Assembly (NCBI RefSeq): GCF_900142105.1
Contig: NZ_FQZS01000028.1
Coordinates: 1 to 39,654 of the forward strand
Direction of reading: 5' to 3'
Length of the DNA stretch: 39,654 nt
From: Lutispora thermophila DSM 19022
Lineage (GTDB): Bacteria > Bacillota > Clostridia > Lutisporales > Lutisporaceae
Positions within the stretch are counted from its first letter, which is position 1. Each line of letters opens with the position of its first letter. The notes beneath the pieces are model-generated. The model did no database searches, was not told the DNA's origin, and was given only the letters and a program-made list of their open reading frames with translations. The position numbers were made by a program, and so were the translations under genes. This document shows positions 1 through 6,619 of the stretch, one piece after another.

Positions 1-1
1 A

Positions 2-262
2 TTCTCAGAATATATATCAGAAATTAAATTCATTCACTCATTCAGTTCTAAGGGAAATCCCTATGACAATGCCTGTATTGAGTCTTTTCATGCTGCCCTA
101 AAAAAGGAAGAGGTTAACCTAGTAACCTACTACGATTTTAATGCTGCAAGACTGGCAATTTTTGAATACATAGAATCCTGGTACAACAGAAAGAGAATCC
201 ATGGTAGCATTGGGTATATTACCCCTCAGCAATGTGAGGATATGGCTAGAAAATCAGCATAG
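2..262 (+). mobile_element. IS3-family transposase OrfB, C-terminal part (partial at window edge)
   Basis: An open frame enters from the left edge and stops at 260-262. The 86 visible residues match the end of the DDE integrase core of IS3-family OrfB transposases. They carry the block SKGNPYDNACIESFHAALK, which holds the final catalytic glutamate, followed by a WYNRKRIHGSIGYITPQQ block that is standard for the family. The start and the first two catalytic aspartates lie outside the window. The reading frame shows no break in the visible part. The terminal inverted repeat follows 16 bases after the stop, so this is the right-hand end of the element. Confidence 0.95.
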
Positions 263-513
263 TAAATCCGAGTTTTTGTGTCTAAAATATTGACATAGGT
301 CCAATAAAACTCTGAATATCGTTTGGTAATAACCTCAACAACTTCTTCATTTATTTGATATTTAGCGGTTTTCATAGCTTGTAGTTGAGAAGAAATAATA
401 TATCCAAGTTCAGACAAAACTCTAAACTCTAAAATTGAATTATCTACAAAACTTAAATCTTTTTTAATTCTCTCTAGCAATTTATTTTCCACTAATTTGG
501 AAGTAAAATACAT
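226..513 (-). pseudogene. Small gene of the RiPP operon truncated by the IS3 element
   Basis: The minus-strand frame starts at 513 after a good ribosome binding site (AGGAGTG, spacing about 7). About 70 native residues are read before the frame crosses the IS end at 303. The last 25 or so residues (from Trp-Thr-Tyr onward) are encoded by the insertion sequence and are not native. The native part is a mostly helical, charged sequence with no motif I recognise. It follows the TldD-like protease gene in the same direction with a 110-base gap, so it probably belongs to the same operon. Since TldD-type enzymes usually pair with a TldE partner, the lost gene could have encoded one; that is inference from position only. 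Confidence 0.7.
279..303 (+). repeat. Right terminal inverted repeat of the IS3-family element
   Basis: Read on the minus strand, the 25 bases start TGGACC and end AGACA. This TG...CA layout is usual for IS3-family ends. The element therefore ends at 303, and host sequence of the truncated gene begins at 304. The target-site duplication cannot be checked because the left end is outside the window. Confidence 0.75.
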
Positions 514-623
514 ATAATAACACTCCTAATGAGAATAAATAAAAGTAAACTTAGAATTTATTCTTGCTTATCATAAATCTTAACACTAGTATTTGAACAT
601 TTAAAATGTAATTTCGTTTATAA

Positions 624-1715
624 TCAATTTAATAACAACCAATCACAAGAAGTACCTCCACATTGTATCACTTGTCCCCTTTTATAACATTTTAAAGGAC
701 GTAAAAAGTTATGACTTTGTATAGGATGTATTTTTTCTAATAATTCCTTAATTGTTAATTTTAAATAAAATGGATTTACACGTTTTAATCTTGTTGAATT
801 ATCCATTAATAAGGCTAATCCAACATTGAGTTCCAATACCTTATTATTATGATTAATAAAGCATCTCGATAATTTACTTATCTCAATATACCGCTTTGGT
901 TTCTTCGCAGAACAGTTGGCTTGAACCATAAAATTGGACATTCTTGGTAATAGTTTATTTGAATAATAATCTCGTCTTAAGCTTGATTTCACAACCATTT
1001 CATTTATTTTTCCTCCGATAAGGTTGCCTGTAAAATTGCCTTTATCTATAATATTAGTCACTTTTGCTGCTATCCCAGCATCATCATATTTATAATATGC
1101 ACTTGAATTGGGAATCAATGGATCATCCCAAACTGTTAGCTTTAATGATTCAACGTCATTAATTAGTTCATTATATTTAAAAAAATAAAAATTATCTATT
1201 TCAAGCATATGCCCTAAAAATTCATGAGCCAAAACTACTGCAGCTTGATCTGTAAATAATAGAGGTAATTCCCCTTTATAATCCACAGTGTCATTAAAAC
1301 ATAAATATTTTTCCTGGAGATGTTCTTTTAATTCTTTGATATATTGTATTGTATTGGAATTAAATATTAAATAATCAATAGAAACTCCATTGTAAAATAC
1401 TTCTACTAGTGAATATACCTTTTTTAATTCCTTACCTTCAATTTCACAATAATCATAATGCAAACTAACAGTAAAATTAAAATCTTTATCAGAATAATTA
1501 GAGAGAACTCTTAAATTTTTTATTTCTTTTTCAGTTTCCTTATTTATATCAGCTTCTAATCTCTTAAGTTCAAAAGTACTTAATGGCTTCAAGGTACCAC
1601 CAGAAATATGATATTCGTCATCTTTTCCAATAATATTTACGGGAGTTGATATCAATTTTAAGCACCCATCATCAATTATAAAATGTTTAATATTTCTACA
1701 TTGCACAAATCCCAT
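624..1715 (-). CDS. TldD/PmbA-family zinc metallopeptidase-like protein
   Basis: The frame can be read from 1757, but the ATG at 1715 has the better upstream purine-rich site (AAAGGTAGTGG), so that start is preferred. In full-frame numbering it carries HEFLGH (His178, Glu179, His183), matching the HExxxH zinc site of TldD. Further matches are DDAGIAAKVTNIIDKGNFTG, LPRMSNFMVQA and a C-terminal LKCYKRGQ. There Cys357 sits where TldD has its third metal ligand. At 363-377 residues it is about 100 shorter than E. coli TldD, mainly in the N-terminal domain. TldD/TldE proteases cut leader peptides of microcin B17 and similar RiPPs, and the setting beside a radical SAM RiPP operon fits that role here. 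No intact TldE partner is present in the window. Confidence 0.85.
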   Translation of the reverse strand: MGFVQCRNIKHFIIDDGCLKLISTPVNIIGKDDEYHISGGTLKPLSTFELKRLEADINKETEKEIKNLRVLSNYSDKDFNFTVSLHYDYCEIEGKELKKVYSLVEVFYNGVSIDYLIFNSNTIQYIKELKEHLQEKYLCFNDTVDYKGELPLLFTDQAAVVLAHEFLGHMLEIDNFYFFKYNELINDVESLKLTVWDDPLIPNSSAYYKYDDAGIAAKVTNIIDKGNFTGNLIGGKINEMVVKSSLRRDYYSNKLLPRMSNFMVQANCSAKKPKRYIEISKLSRCFINHNNKVLELNVGLALLMDNSTRLKRVNPFYLKLTIKELLEKIHPIQSHNFLRPLKCYKRGQVIQCGGTSCDWLLLN

Positions 1716-1879
1716 ATTACACACCACTACCTTTTGAATAATTCGCCGAATATGCATTAAAAATATTTTTTATTTATTTAGATTTTCAGAGAGATTTTTT
1801 GTCTGATTTTTTAGTACATATTAACATCATTAAGTAATTGAAATTCATATATGAAGTCTTGTATCGTTATATTCTTGAG

Positions 1880-2650
1880 TTATTTCATTCTCCATTCCAT
1901 TTTATTTTCTATTAATATAATTGATATAATAGAAAAAATTAGTAAAGTATTTAACGAATATAAATCATACGTACCTGAACAACTGGCACGCAAAGCATTA
2001 GCTACATATCGCGTTGGGATCGCATACGAAACTATATTTAATAATTTGGGCATATGCTCAACTGGTATAAATACAGGTGCCAAATATACAACCAAGGGTT
2101 GCAAAACTTGTGTTAGAATACTTGCATGTCCTGCATCTTTGCTGTATATACCTATGAATGCACCGGCGGCAGATAAGGACAAACCGGATAATAGTACAAC
2201 CAATATAAATGTATAATGTATAGATATTGGTATATGTAATACAAATCTACCCAGCAACAATATTACTATCATGGAAGGCAATGTTTGCAATGTTGCTCGT
2301 ATCAGGTATGCTATTATAAGGTTTATTTTTCTGATTGGCAGAGTGGCATAATAGTCAAACCCGCGCAACTGTTTTAGGACACCTAATTCCTGTCCTAAAG
2401 TTAACATAGTCCCGGTAACAAGCGATAAAACCATATTGCCTGTAACAACATGTAGTAAATATTCTGGCTTGTCTTTAAATAAAAACCACAAGAAAAACAG
2501 CATGCTAATCGGTGTAATTAAAACAATAATTAATGACCATTTCCAATTCAATCTGAAAGAAAGTAATTCTGCCCGAATCAAGTAAACTTGTTTCATTATA
2601 GCTGATTTGTATGAATTTGCATATTCCTCATTAATATTATTAGGATTCAT
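1880..2650 (-). CDS. ABC-2 type transporter permease of the RiPP cluster
   Basis: The protein is about 256 residues with six hydrophobic segments, arranged as in ABC-2 export permeases, and a short cytoplasmic N-terminus. An upstream ATG at 2674 exists, but the ATG at 2650 lies 7 bases from a GAGGTG site and begins MNPNNINEEY, so it is preferred. It overlaps the 3' end of the ATPase gene, which implies translational coupling. With that ATPase it should form an exporter or immunity pump for the mature peptide. ABC-2 permeases of this size are common in bacteriocin and RiPP loci; the substrate is inferred from context only. Confidence 0.88.
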   Translation of the reverse strand: MNPNNINEEYANSYKSAIMKQVYLIRAELLSFRLNWKWSLIIVLITPISMLFFLWFLFKDKPEYLLHVVTGNMVLSLVTGTMLTLGQELGVLKQLRGFDYYATLPIRKINLIIAYLIRATLQTLPSMIVILLLGRFVLHIPISIHYTFILVVLLSGLSLSAAGAFIGIYSKDAGHASILTQVLQPLVVYLAPVFIPVEHMPKLLNIVSYAIPTRYVANALRASCSGTYDLYSLNTLLIFSIISIILIENKMEWRMK

Positions 2651-3608
2651 TATCATGCACCTCTTTGTTTTCAACTGTCAGCATGTATGCATCACTTAAT
2701 GAAGGTGTTATAATTTCAATGTTTTTAATCAGGTAATGCTTTTCCCATAAAAACAACTTATGCATACAATCATTTAGATTTTTATAGGTGGTATCAATCA
2801 AGTAATGTTCCTTGTCAACTTGTAGTACATTAATATCTTCTTTTATAGAAGCATTAAAATTCACGTTGTATGGTAGTGAAAATTTGATTTTCACATTATC
2901 GCTAAATTTTTTTATAATGTTTTCAGGCTTGTCCGTAATCAGTATCCTTCCATCTTTTATAATTGATACCCTATCTACCACGTCTTGTGCTTCATGGATG
3001 TTATGTGTAACCAAAATAAAAGAAATTCCATATTCATCATTTAATTTCCGAACTAAATTCCATAGCAATATTCTTTTTTCGGGATCCATATCATTCGTTG
3101 GTTCATCAAGAATAATCAATTTCTTTAGCCCCATTAAGGCCGCAATAAAACCAACTAGTCTGGTTTCACCGCCACTTAGCTCCGACATTAGTTGATTGCA
3201 CTTGTTTTTAATATTGAAATAATCAATAAAATAATCCATCTGCTCAATTGCCTGTTGTTTTTTCATTCCTCTGTAAATCCCAGTGAAAAGTATAAATTCT
3301 TTTACCTTGAGAGCCCGATGTGCATACATAACCTGGCTTAATGATGATAATATTATGGGAACTAGCTTTGGGTTTTTTACAAGATCAATGTCACCATATA
3401 ATATTTCTCCTTTATCAGGTTTAATCAAGCCGCAGATCTGTCTTACCATGGTAGTCTTACCAGCTCCATTTGGGCCCAATAATCCTAAAATCTCACCTTT
3501 TCTTACATCTAAGTTAATATCAATATTAGCTCTTATGCCGTTTGATTTATAAGTTTTACTTAAATTTTTAATTGTAAGTATATTTTTGTTATCTTGTATC
3601 ATACGCAT
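2640..3608 (-). CDS. ABC transporter ATP-binding protein of the RiPP cluster
   Basis: From the preferred start at 3608 (GGAG 5 bases upstream; the frame is open to 3674) this is a 322-residue ATPase. It has Walker A GPNGAGKT (about residues 45-52), signature LSGGE, Walker B LIILDEP and the switch histidine in VTHN. After the roughly 220-residue nucleotide-binding domain comes a C-terminal extension of about 90 residues, which is common in drug and bacteriocin exporters of the CcmA/BcrA type. The gene starts 68 bases after the radical SAM gene ends and overlaps the permease gene. It powers export of, or resistance to, the cluster product by inference. Confidence 0.93.
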   Translation of the reverse strand: MRMIQDNKNILTIKNLSKTYKSNGIRANIDINLDVRKGEILGLLGPNGAGKTTMVRQICGLIKPDKGEILYGDIDLVKNPKLVPIILSSLSQVMYAHRALKVKEFILFTGIYRGMKKQQAIEQMDYFIDYFNIKNKCNQLMSELSGGETRLVGFIAALMGLKKLIILDEPTNDMDPEKRILLWNLVRKLNDEYGISFILVTHNIHEAQDVVDRVSIIKDGRILITDKPENIIKKFSDNVKIKFSLPYNVNFNASIKEDINVLQVDKEHYLIDTTYKNLNDCMHKLFLWEKHYLIKNIEIITPSLSDAYMLTVENKEVHDNES

Positions 3609-3675
3609 ATTCGCTCCATTACATCTATATTTACACTCATTTTTATAAACATGGTGGAACTTAAAGAACACCATA

Positions 3676-4848
3676 TTAAAAATCTCTATATGTTACTTCT
3701 TTGTTAATTTTCTCTTGTGGAAATAGCCCATTTTCATATAGTTTTTGGCAGAGGGGATATGGAGCATTAATGTCATGATACGTGGCATATGCATCGGCAC
3801 GACATGCACCTCCACAGTATTCCAATTCCTTGCATATTGAACAAACGCCTTTTATTTTACTGAATATTTCCATTTTTTCTTGTTTTATTTTACTCAACTT
3901 ACTTTTTATATCCGAAATATCATCTATTAGTATATTACCTAACTCATATGTGTTATAGCCAACTTCCATAAAGTCAGAGCAAACAAAAACATCACCATTA
4001 GGCCGAATACTGAACGAATTAGTGCCCCGTCTACAACGTGGTCGTTTTTTCTTATATACTGAAGTTTCGCGTGTAACAGAAGGTGGCGCACTAACATTAA
4101 TAATAAGATTTTTACTATATGTTTTATTAAAATCATTAATATAATTAATTACTTTATCAATCTCAAAAGGTGAAAGAAAATCATCCGAATTCTTTTTTGC
4201 ATTCCCAACACCAATAACTGTTGGTGTTATTGCAAGTACATTGACATCTAAATCTTCGCAGAGTTTAAACATACTGCCGTCATAAATATCCCCAACATTA
4301 TATCTATTAAGAACCATGGCTACAATTACTTGGATATTATTTTTTCGTAAAAGTTTAATGTTTTCTATGGTTCTATTAAATGCATCATTTTTGCTTCTTT
4401 GTATATTATTTGTCATAGAGTTGCTACCATCCAGACTTACTTGCACTATGAGATTTCTATAACATTTGATTCTATCAATAAATTTTTCATCTATAAGATA
4501 CCCATTTGTAAGTATTTGTATTTTTAATCCTTTTTCATTAGCATAATCAAGTAATTCAAGCAAATCTTTGTAAACTAAAGGTTCACCGCCAGTAACTACC
4601 AATGAAATTAAACCTTGTTCACATAGCGTATCAATTGCATATTTCCATTTTTCAACATCAAGTCCTGTTGTATTGCTTAAATTCTGTTCATTGATATAAC
4701 AATGTCTACAACGAAAATTACAAGCTGTAGTAACTACTAAATCTACTTGTGTAATTGCAATGGTTTTATAATCGCTTTCCAAATCAGTTTCCATTTTTAT
4801 TTTTTTTTCCTCATTGAAGGGAATTTCTTCTAATGTATTATTAATCAT
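3676..4848 (-). CDS. Radical SAM/SPASM peptide-modifying enzyme
   Basis: The 390-residue protein has the radical SAM 4Fe-4S motif CNFRCRHC (Cys43, Cys47, Cys50), the GGEPL motif that contacts SAM, and a cysteine-rich C-terminal SPASM region. The SPASM cysteines are seen in RPRCRRG, VFVCSDF, GVCSICKELEYCGGAC and PLCQKL, and would hold one or two auxiliary clusters. Enzymes of this layout (PqqE, AlbA, MftC, ranthipeptide and sactipeptide synthases) make C-C, C-S or other crosslinks in ribosomal peptides. The adjacent PqqD-like gene and divergent precursor make a RiPP maturase by far the best reading. The bond formed cannot be predicted. The start at 4848 has a weak ribosome binding site; an internal ATG 18 codons later has a GAGGA site and is an alternative. 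Confidence 0.93.
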   Translation of the reverse strand: MINNTLEEIPFNEEKKIKMETDLESDYKTIAITQVDLVVTTACNFRCRHCYINEQNLSNTTGLDVEKWKYAIDTLCEQGLISLVVTGGEPLVYKDLLELLDYANEKGLKIQILTNGYLIDEKFIDRIKCYRNLIVQVSLDGSNSMTNNIQRSKNDAFNRTIENIKLLRKNNIQVIVAMVLNRYNVGDIYDGSMFKLCEDLDVNVLAITPTVIGVGNAKKNSDDFLSPFEIDKVINYINDFNKTYSKNLIINVSAPPSVTRETSVYKKKRPRCRRGTNSFSIRPNGDVFVCSDFMEVGYNTYELGNILIDDISDIKSKLSKIKQEKMEIFSKIKGVCSICKELEYCGGACRADAYATYHDINAPYPLCQKLYENGLFPQEKINKEVTYRDF

Positions 4849-4863
4849 TATAAGGTTTCGCTC

Positions 4864-5121
4864 TTATAAGCTTTTTAATATTGGATTCACTTTTTTCATT
4901 ATTTCTTCAGCAGTCGAATCTCTAATTATTTTAAGTAATTCATTTATAAGAGATTCATAACTCATTTCTTTCTCCAACATAGACCAAATCATAAATGTCG
5001 GTTTGTTAACTATATATCCTGGCTCAATTATCACTAACTCTTTCCCTTCTTTTGTTGTAAATTCTCTATAAAAGGCATTAACTTTTTTTAAAGCTAGATT
5101 ATTATACATAATTTGAGACAA
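4864..5121 (-). CDS. PqqD-like RiPP recognition element (stand-alone)
   Basis: This 85-residue protein has the size and pattern of PqqD-family peptide chaperones. It opens with short strands (LVIIEPGYIVNKPTF), followed by helices with a MSYESLINELLK segment and a final helical IMKKVNPILKSL. These winged-helix proteins bind the leader of a precursor peptide and deliver it to the radical SAM enzyme. It lies 15 bases upstream of that enzyme gene on the same strand. The first codon of the frame is TTG at 5121, immediately after a GGAGGG site; an ATG four codons in (5109) is the other possible start. Fold assignment rests on pattern and context, not on a search. Confidence 0.8.
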   Translation of the reverse strand: MSQIMYNNLALKKVNAFYREFTTKEGKELVIIEPGYIVNKPTFMIWSMLEKEMSYESLINELLKIIRDSTAEEIMKKVNPILKSL

Positions 5122-5170
5122 CCCTCCATTTTTTATTAATTTATATTTTTATAAGCTCTAATTTCTGTAT

Positions 5171-5199
5171 ATTATAGCATTATTTTGGAATCCAAACAA
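5171..5199 (-). promoter_or_regulatory. Sigma-A-type promoter of the RiPP operon
   Basis: Read on the minus strand there is TTGTTT (5199-5194), a 17-base spacer and TATAAT (5176-5171), placed about 50 bases upstream of the PqqD-like gene. It faces away from the precursor promoter, so the two form a divergent control region. Confidence 0.55.
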
Positions 5200-5251
5200 T
5201 ACCATAATTGTTTTAAATTTTATAATATTTATTATTTTTCTTATTTTAGAA

Positions 5252-5280
5252 TTGACTTACAATCGTTAATATTATATTAT
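5252..5280 (+). promoter_or_regulatory. Sigma-A-type promoter of the RiPP precursor gene
   Basis: TTGACT (5252-5257), a 17-base spacer and TATTAT (5275-5280) lie 37 bases upstream of the precursor start codon. This is close to the consensus for housekeeping sigma factors and fits a strongly expressed precursor. Confidence 0.65.
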
Positions 5281-5317
5281 TAGTTATTAGAAATGAAGAG
5301 AAATGGAGGTGAAAAAA

Positions 5318-5446
5318 ATGCCAAATTATGAAAAAAATAATGAAAGCGTAATCTTTTCTCTAGAAGATTTCACACCAGAAATTTATGACTGTGAAGCTGA
5401 CGGATCTTGTTCAAACGGACATATACATGTTATAGCAGAATCATAG
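5318..5446 (+). CDS. RiPP precursor peptide, 42 residues
   Basis: This short gene starts at an ATG with a strong site (GGAGGTG, spacing about 7). It is divergent from the PqqD-like/radical SAM operon, has its own near-consensus promoter and is followed by a strong hairpin. The N-terminal half (MPNYEKNNESVIFSLEDF) looks like a leader peptide. The C-terminal half is a candidate core rich in modifiable residues: Tyr23, Asp24, Cys25, Ser30, Cys31, Asn33, His35 and His37, then a short tail ending Ala-Glu-Ser. Cys25 and Cys31 are separated by five residues, and Cys31 is followed by a His-x-His pair. I do not recognise the family. Position and composition make a precursor very likely; cleavage site and modification are unknown. 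Confidence 0.82.
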   Translation: MPNYEKNNESVIFSLEDFTPEIYDCEADGSCSNGHIHVIAES

Positions 5447-5505
5447 CACCTAATTTGTTATAATCTACATTTACAAACTTTCATTAACATCAACCAATCT
5501 ATCCA

Positions 5506-5558
5506 ATATAAGTTCAAGGAGGTAGGTGATTATTCTATCTACCTCCTTGAACTTATAT
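5506..5558 (+). terminator. Perfect 20-bp hairpin after the precursor gene
   Basis: The arms at 5506-5525 and 5539-5558 are exact inverted complements (ATATAAGTTCAAGGAGGTAG and its complement) with a 13-base loop. There is no T-run after it, so it may act as a transcript stabiliser or a factor-dependent terminator. The right arm overlaps the first bases of duplicated segment A (GAACTTATATATGAT), so the palindrome spans the junction between the RiPP cluster and the duplicated accessory region. Confidence 0.6.
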
Positions 5559-5577
5559 ATGATGGGGGATAGCGCAT

Positions 5578-5799
5578 ATGGAAAATGAAATATTAAAACT
5601 TGCATTATCACAAGATATATGAGCTGTTTTAGTCATTATGCTAATATTTTATATTTCAAAAGCTCAGGATAAACGGTACATGATACAGAAAGAAAAGGAA
5701 AAGAGATATCAAGAGATTATGACTAGGATGTCGGAGAAATTCAATGTATTGGAAGTCACAGGAAGTGATATGAAACAGATTAAGGATCAGATTCTTTAA
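5578..5799 (+). pseudogene. UviB/BhlA-type holin-like protein, copy A (degraded)
   Basis: The start is MENEILKLALSQ after a GGGGG site, followed by a hydrophobic segment (AVLVIMLIFYISK) and a highly charged helix (KRYMIQKEKEKRYQEIM). This is the layout of the roughly 70-90 residue UviB/BhlA bacteriocin-secretion holins. Codon 15 is TGA (5620-5622) where the family has an aromatic residue, and the same TGA is in copy B. Copy A also has an extra base near 5794 that shifts the frame into TAA at 5797, and a Trp codon downstream has become TAG (about 5812). It is inactive unless the part after the internal ATG (5638) is used. Confidence 0.75.
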
Positions 5800-5839
5800 G
5801 AATGTTAAGCAGTAGAGCCGGAATAAGTTTAAATCCGAA

Positions 5840-5871
5840 AGAATCCTTTAATGCAAATAGGATTCTATTTT
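5840..5871 (+). terminator. Rho-independent terminator after holin copy A
   Basis: An 8-bp stem, AGAATCCT (5840-5847) with AGGATTCT (5859-5866), has an 11-base loop and is followed by ATTTTTA. Copy B keeps the same structure at 8849-8875 with one mismatch. Confidence 0.7.
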
Positions 5872-6003
5872 TATGTGCTTAACGTGGGCAATAACTTGAC
5901 AGTGAAAGTACATTGGAATTGGCAGAGTGATCCGAGAAAGATTTATAGATGTTAGAAAAAGGGCAAAAAAGAAAGGGGGAAATTGAATAAAAATTTTTAA
6001 ACA

Positions 6004-6045
6004 ACTGTTCCAAAGGGCTGCTTTTGCTTCGTTATATTAGTAGAA
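6004..6045 (+). promoter_or_regulatory. Promoter-like block, copy 1 of 3
   Basis: This block reads ACTGTTCCAAAG, then a short spacer, then TTGCTTCGTTATATTAGTAGA, after an A/T-rich lead (AATAAAAATTTTT). Very similar blocks lie at 9013-9054 and 11063-11106. A conserved upstream CCCAAA and a downstream CGTTAT resemble -35 and -10 elements for an ECF-type sigma factor. That reading is inference. Copy 1 lies 80 bases before the c-di-GMP-I riboswitch. Confidence 0.5.
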
Positions 6046-6123
6046 AAAACTAAAGGAAATTTTGTATAGAATGACATTGGAGTTTATATACAGTGATTAT
6101 AAAAGCTGATGTATATGATATTA

Positions 6124-6194
6124 ACAAGCATATCGAGGAATAGGGAGACAAAGCCACGAATTTAAGGTCGAAACACTATGATAGTCGGCTGCCT
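6124..6194 (+). promoter_or_regulatory. c-di-GMP-I (GEMM-I) riboswitch aptamer
   Basis: The order of conserved blocks matches the GEMM-I aptamer: GCA, a short hairpin region with GAGGAA, GGGAGACAAAGCCACG, then TTTAAGGTCGAAAC and GATAGTCGGCTGCC. The ACAAAGCCACG and GATAGxCGGxTGCC elements are the most diagnostic. The first hairpin is weaker than usual, so ligand binding may be impaired. An expression platform hairpin follows at once (6214-6236). No intact gene lies directly downstream on this strand. Confidence 0.68.
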
Positions 6195-6213
6195 AAGAGC
6201 GTGACTTGATCGA

Positions 6214-6242
6214 CCATGACGCATATAGCGCCATGGCTTTTA
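6214..6242 (+). terminator. Terminator hairpin of the riboswitch expression platform
   Basis: CCATGACGC (6214-6222) pairs with GCGCCATGG (6228-6236), with one G-U pair and a 5-base loop, followed by CTTTTA. Its position 20 bases after the aptamer fits a transcription-terminating expression platform. The right arm contains the ATG of the 20-codon frame at 6233. Confidence 0.55.
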
Positions 6243-6295
6243 CAATTGAGAGAGGATTTATTCGTGATATTTATAAAAAGTTTAAATCAATATAA
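6233..6295 (+). other. Short open frame after the riboswitch (20 codons), probable gene remnant
   Basis: ATG at 6233 opens a 20-residue frame (MAFTIERGFIRDIYKKFKSI) that stops at 6293-6295. No ribosome binding site is visible and I recognise no family. It may be the remnant of the gene once controlled by the riboswitch. From 6296 to 6385 I see nothing coding. Confidence 0.25.
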
Positions 6296-6385
6296 AAGGC
6301 GGGTTCAAAGTAATGATAGGAAAATAATGAAAATGGAGGGTAATAGAATTAAAACAAATTGCAAAAGTTGTATTTTCAATAGAAA

Positions 6386-6619
6386 TTAAGAAATTATCAA
6401 TAAAAACAATATTATTATTACTACTATCAGCATGGCGATACAAAATAGCTTGTGCATATCTAATACAAATTCGGTTGGTTCCACTTCGTTTTTAAATTGC
6501 CACCTTCTGCCTAATAAGAAGCTGTTTTTTGGGTTTATAATTCCATATACTAATGGAATTATTATTAATGGAAAAAAGAAGATTATTATGAGCCATTTAC
6601 TTAAATACAATAAAATCAC
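6386..6619 (-). CDS. Small two-helix membrane protein (DUF6199-like)
   Basis: The protein has 74-77 residues, an N-terminal hydrophobic helix (LIIIFFFPLIIIPLVYGII), a conserved-looking loop (NSFLLGRRWQFKNEVEPTEF) and a second hydrophobic helix at the C-terminus. The NPK-SF-GRRW-FK-EPTE pattern is that of DUF6199-type small membrane proteins of Firmicutes, whose role is unknown. The frame opens at GTG 6619, right next to AGGAG. A TTG at 6610 is spaced 8 bases from AGGAG and is the more likely start. It stands alone on its strand. Confidence 0.75.
   Translation of the reverse strand: MILLYLSKWLIIIFFFPLIIIPLVYGIINPKNSFLLGRRWQFKNEVEPTEFVLDMHKLFCIAMLIVVIIILFLLIIS

Larger units (their letters stand above)
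5549..6045 (+). repeat. Duplicated accessory segment, copy A
   Basis: This stretch of about 500 bases is repeated in the same orientation at 8559-9054, roughly 3 kb away. Each copy starts in the tail of a UviA-like sigma factor gene (GAACTTATATATGATGGG), includes a UviB/BhlA-type holin pseudogene and its terminator, and ends with a promoter-like block (TTCGTTATATTAGTAGA). The copies differ by scattered substitutions and a few indels, so the duplication is not recent. Confidence 0.9.

Noticed and set aside
1851-2216. Plus-strand open frame of about 120 codons
   Set aside because: It is antisense to the ABC-2 permease, has no ribosome binding site, and its codons mirror the hydrophobic permease sequence.
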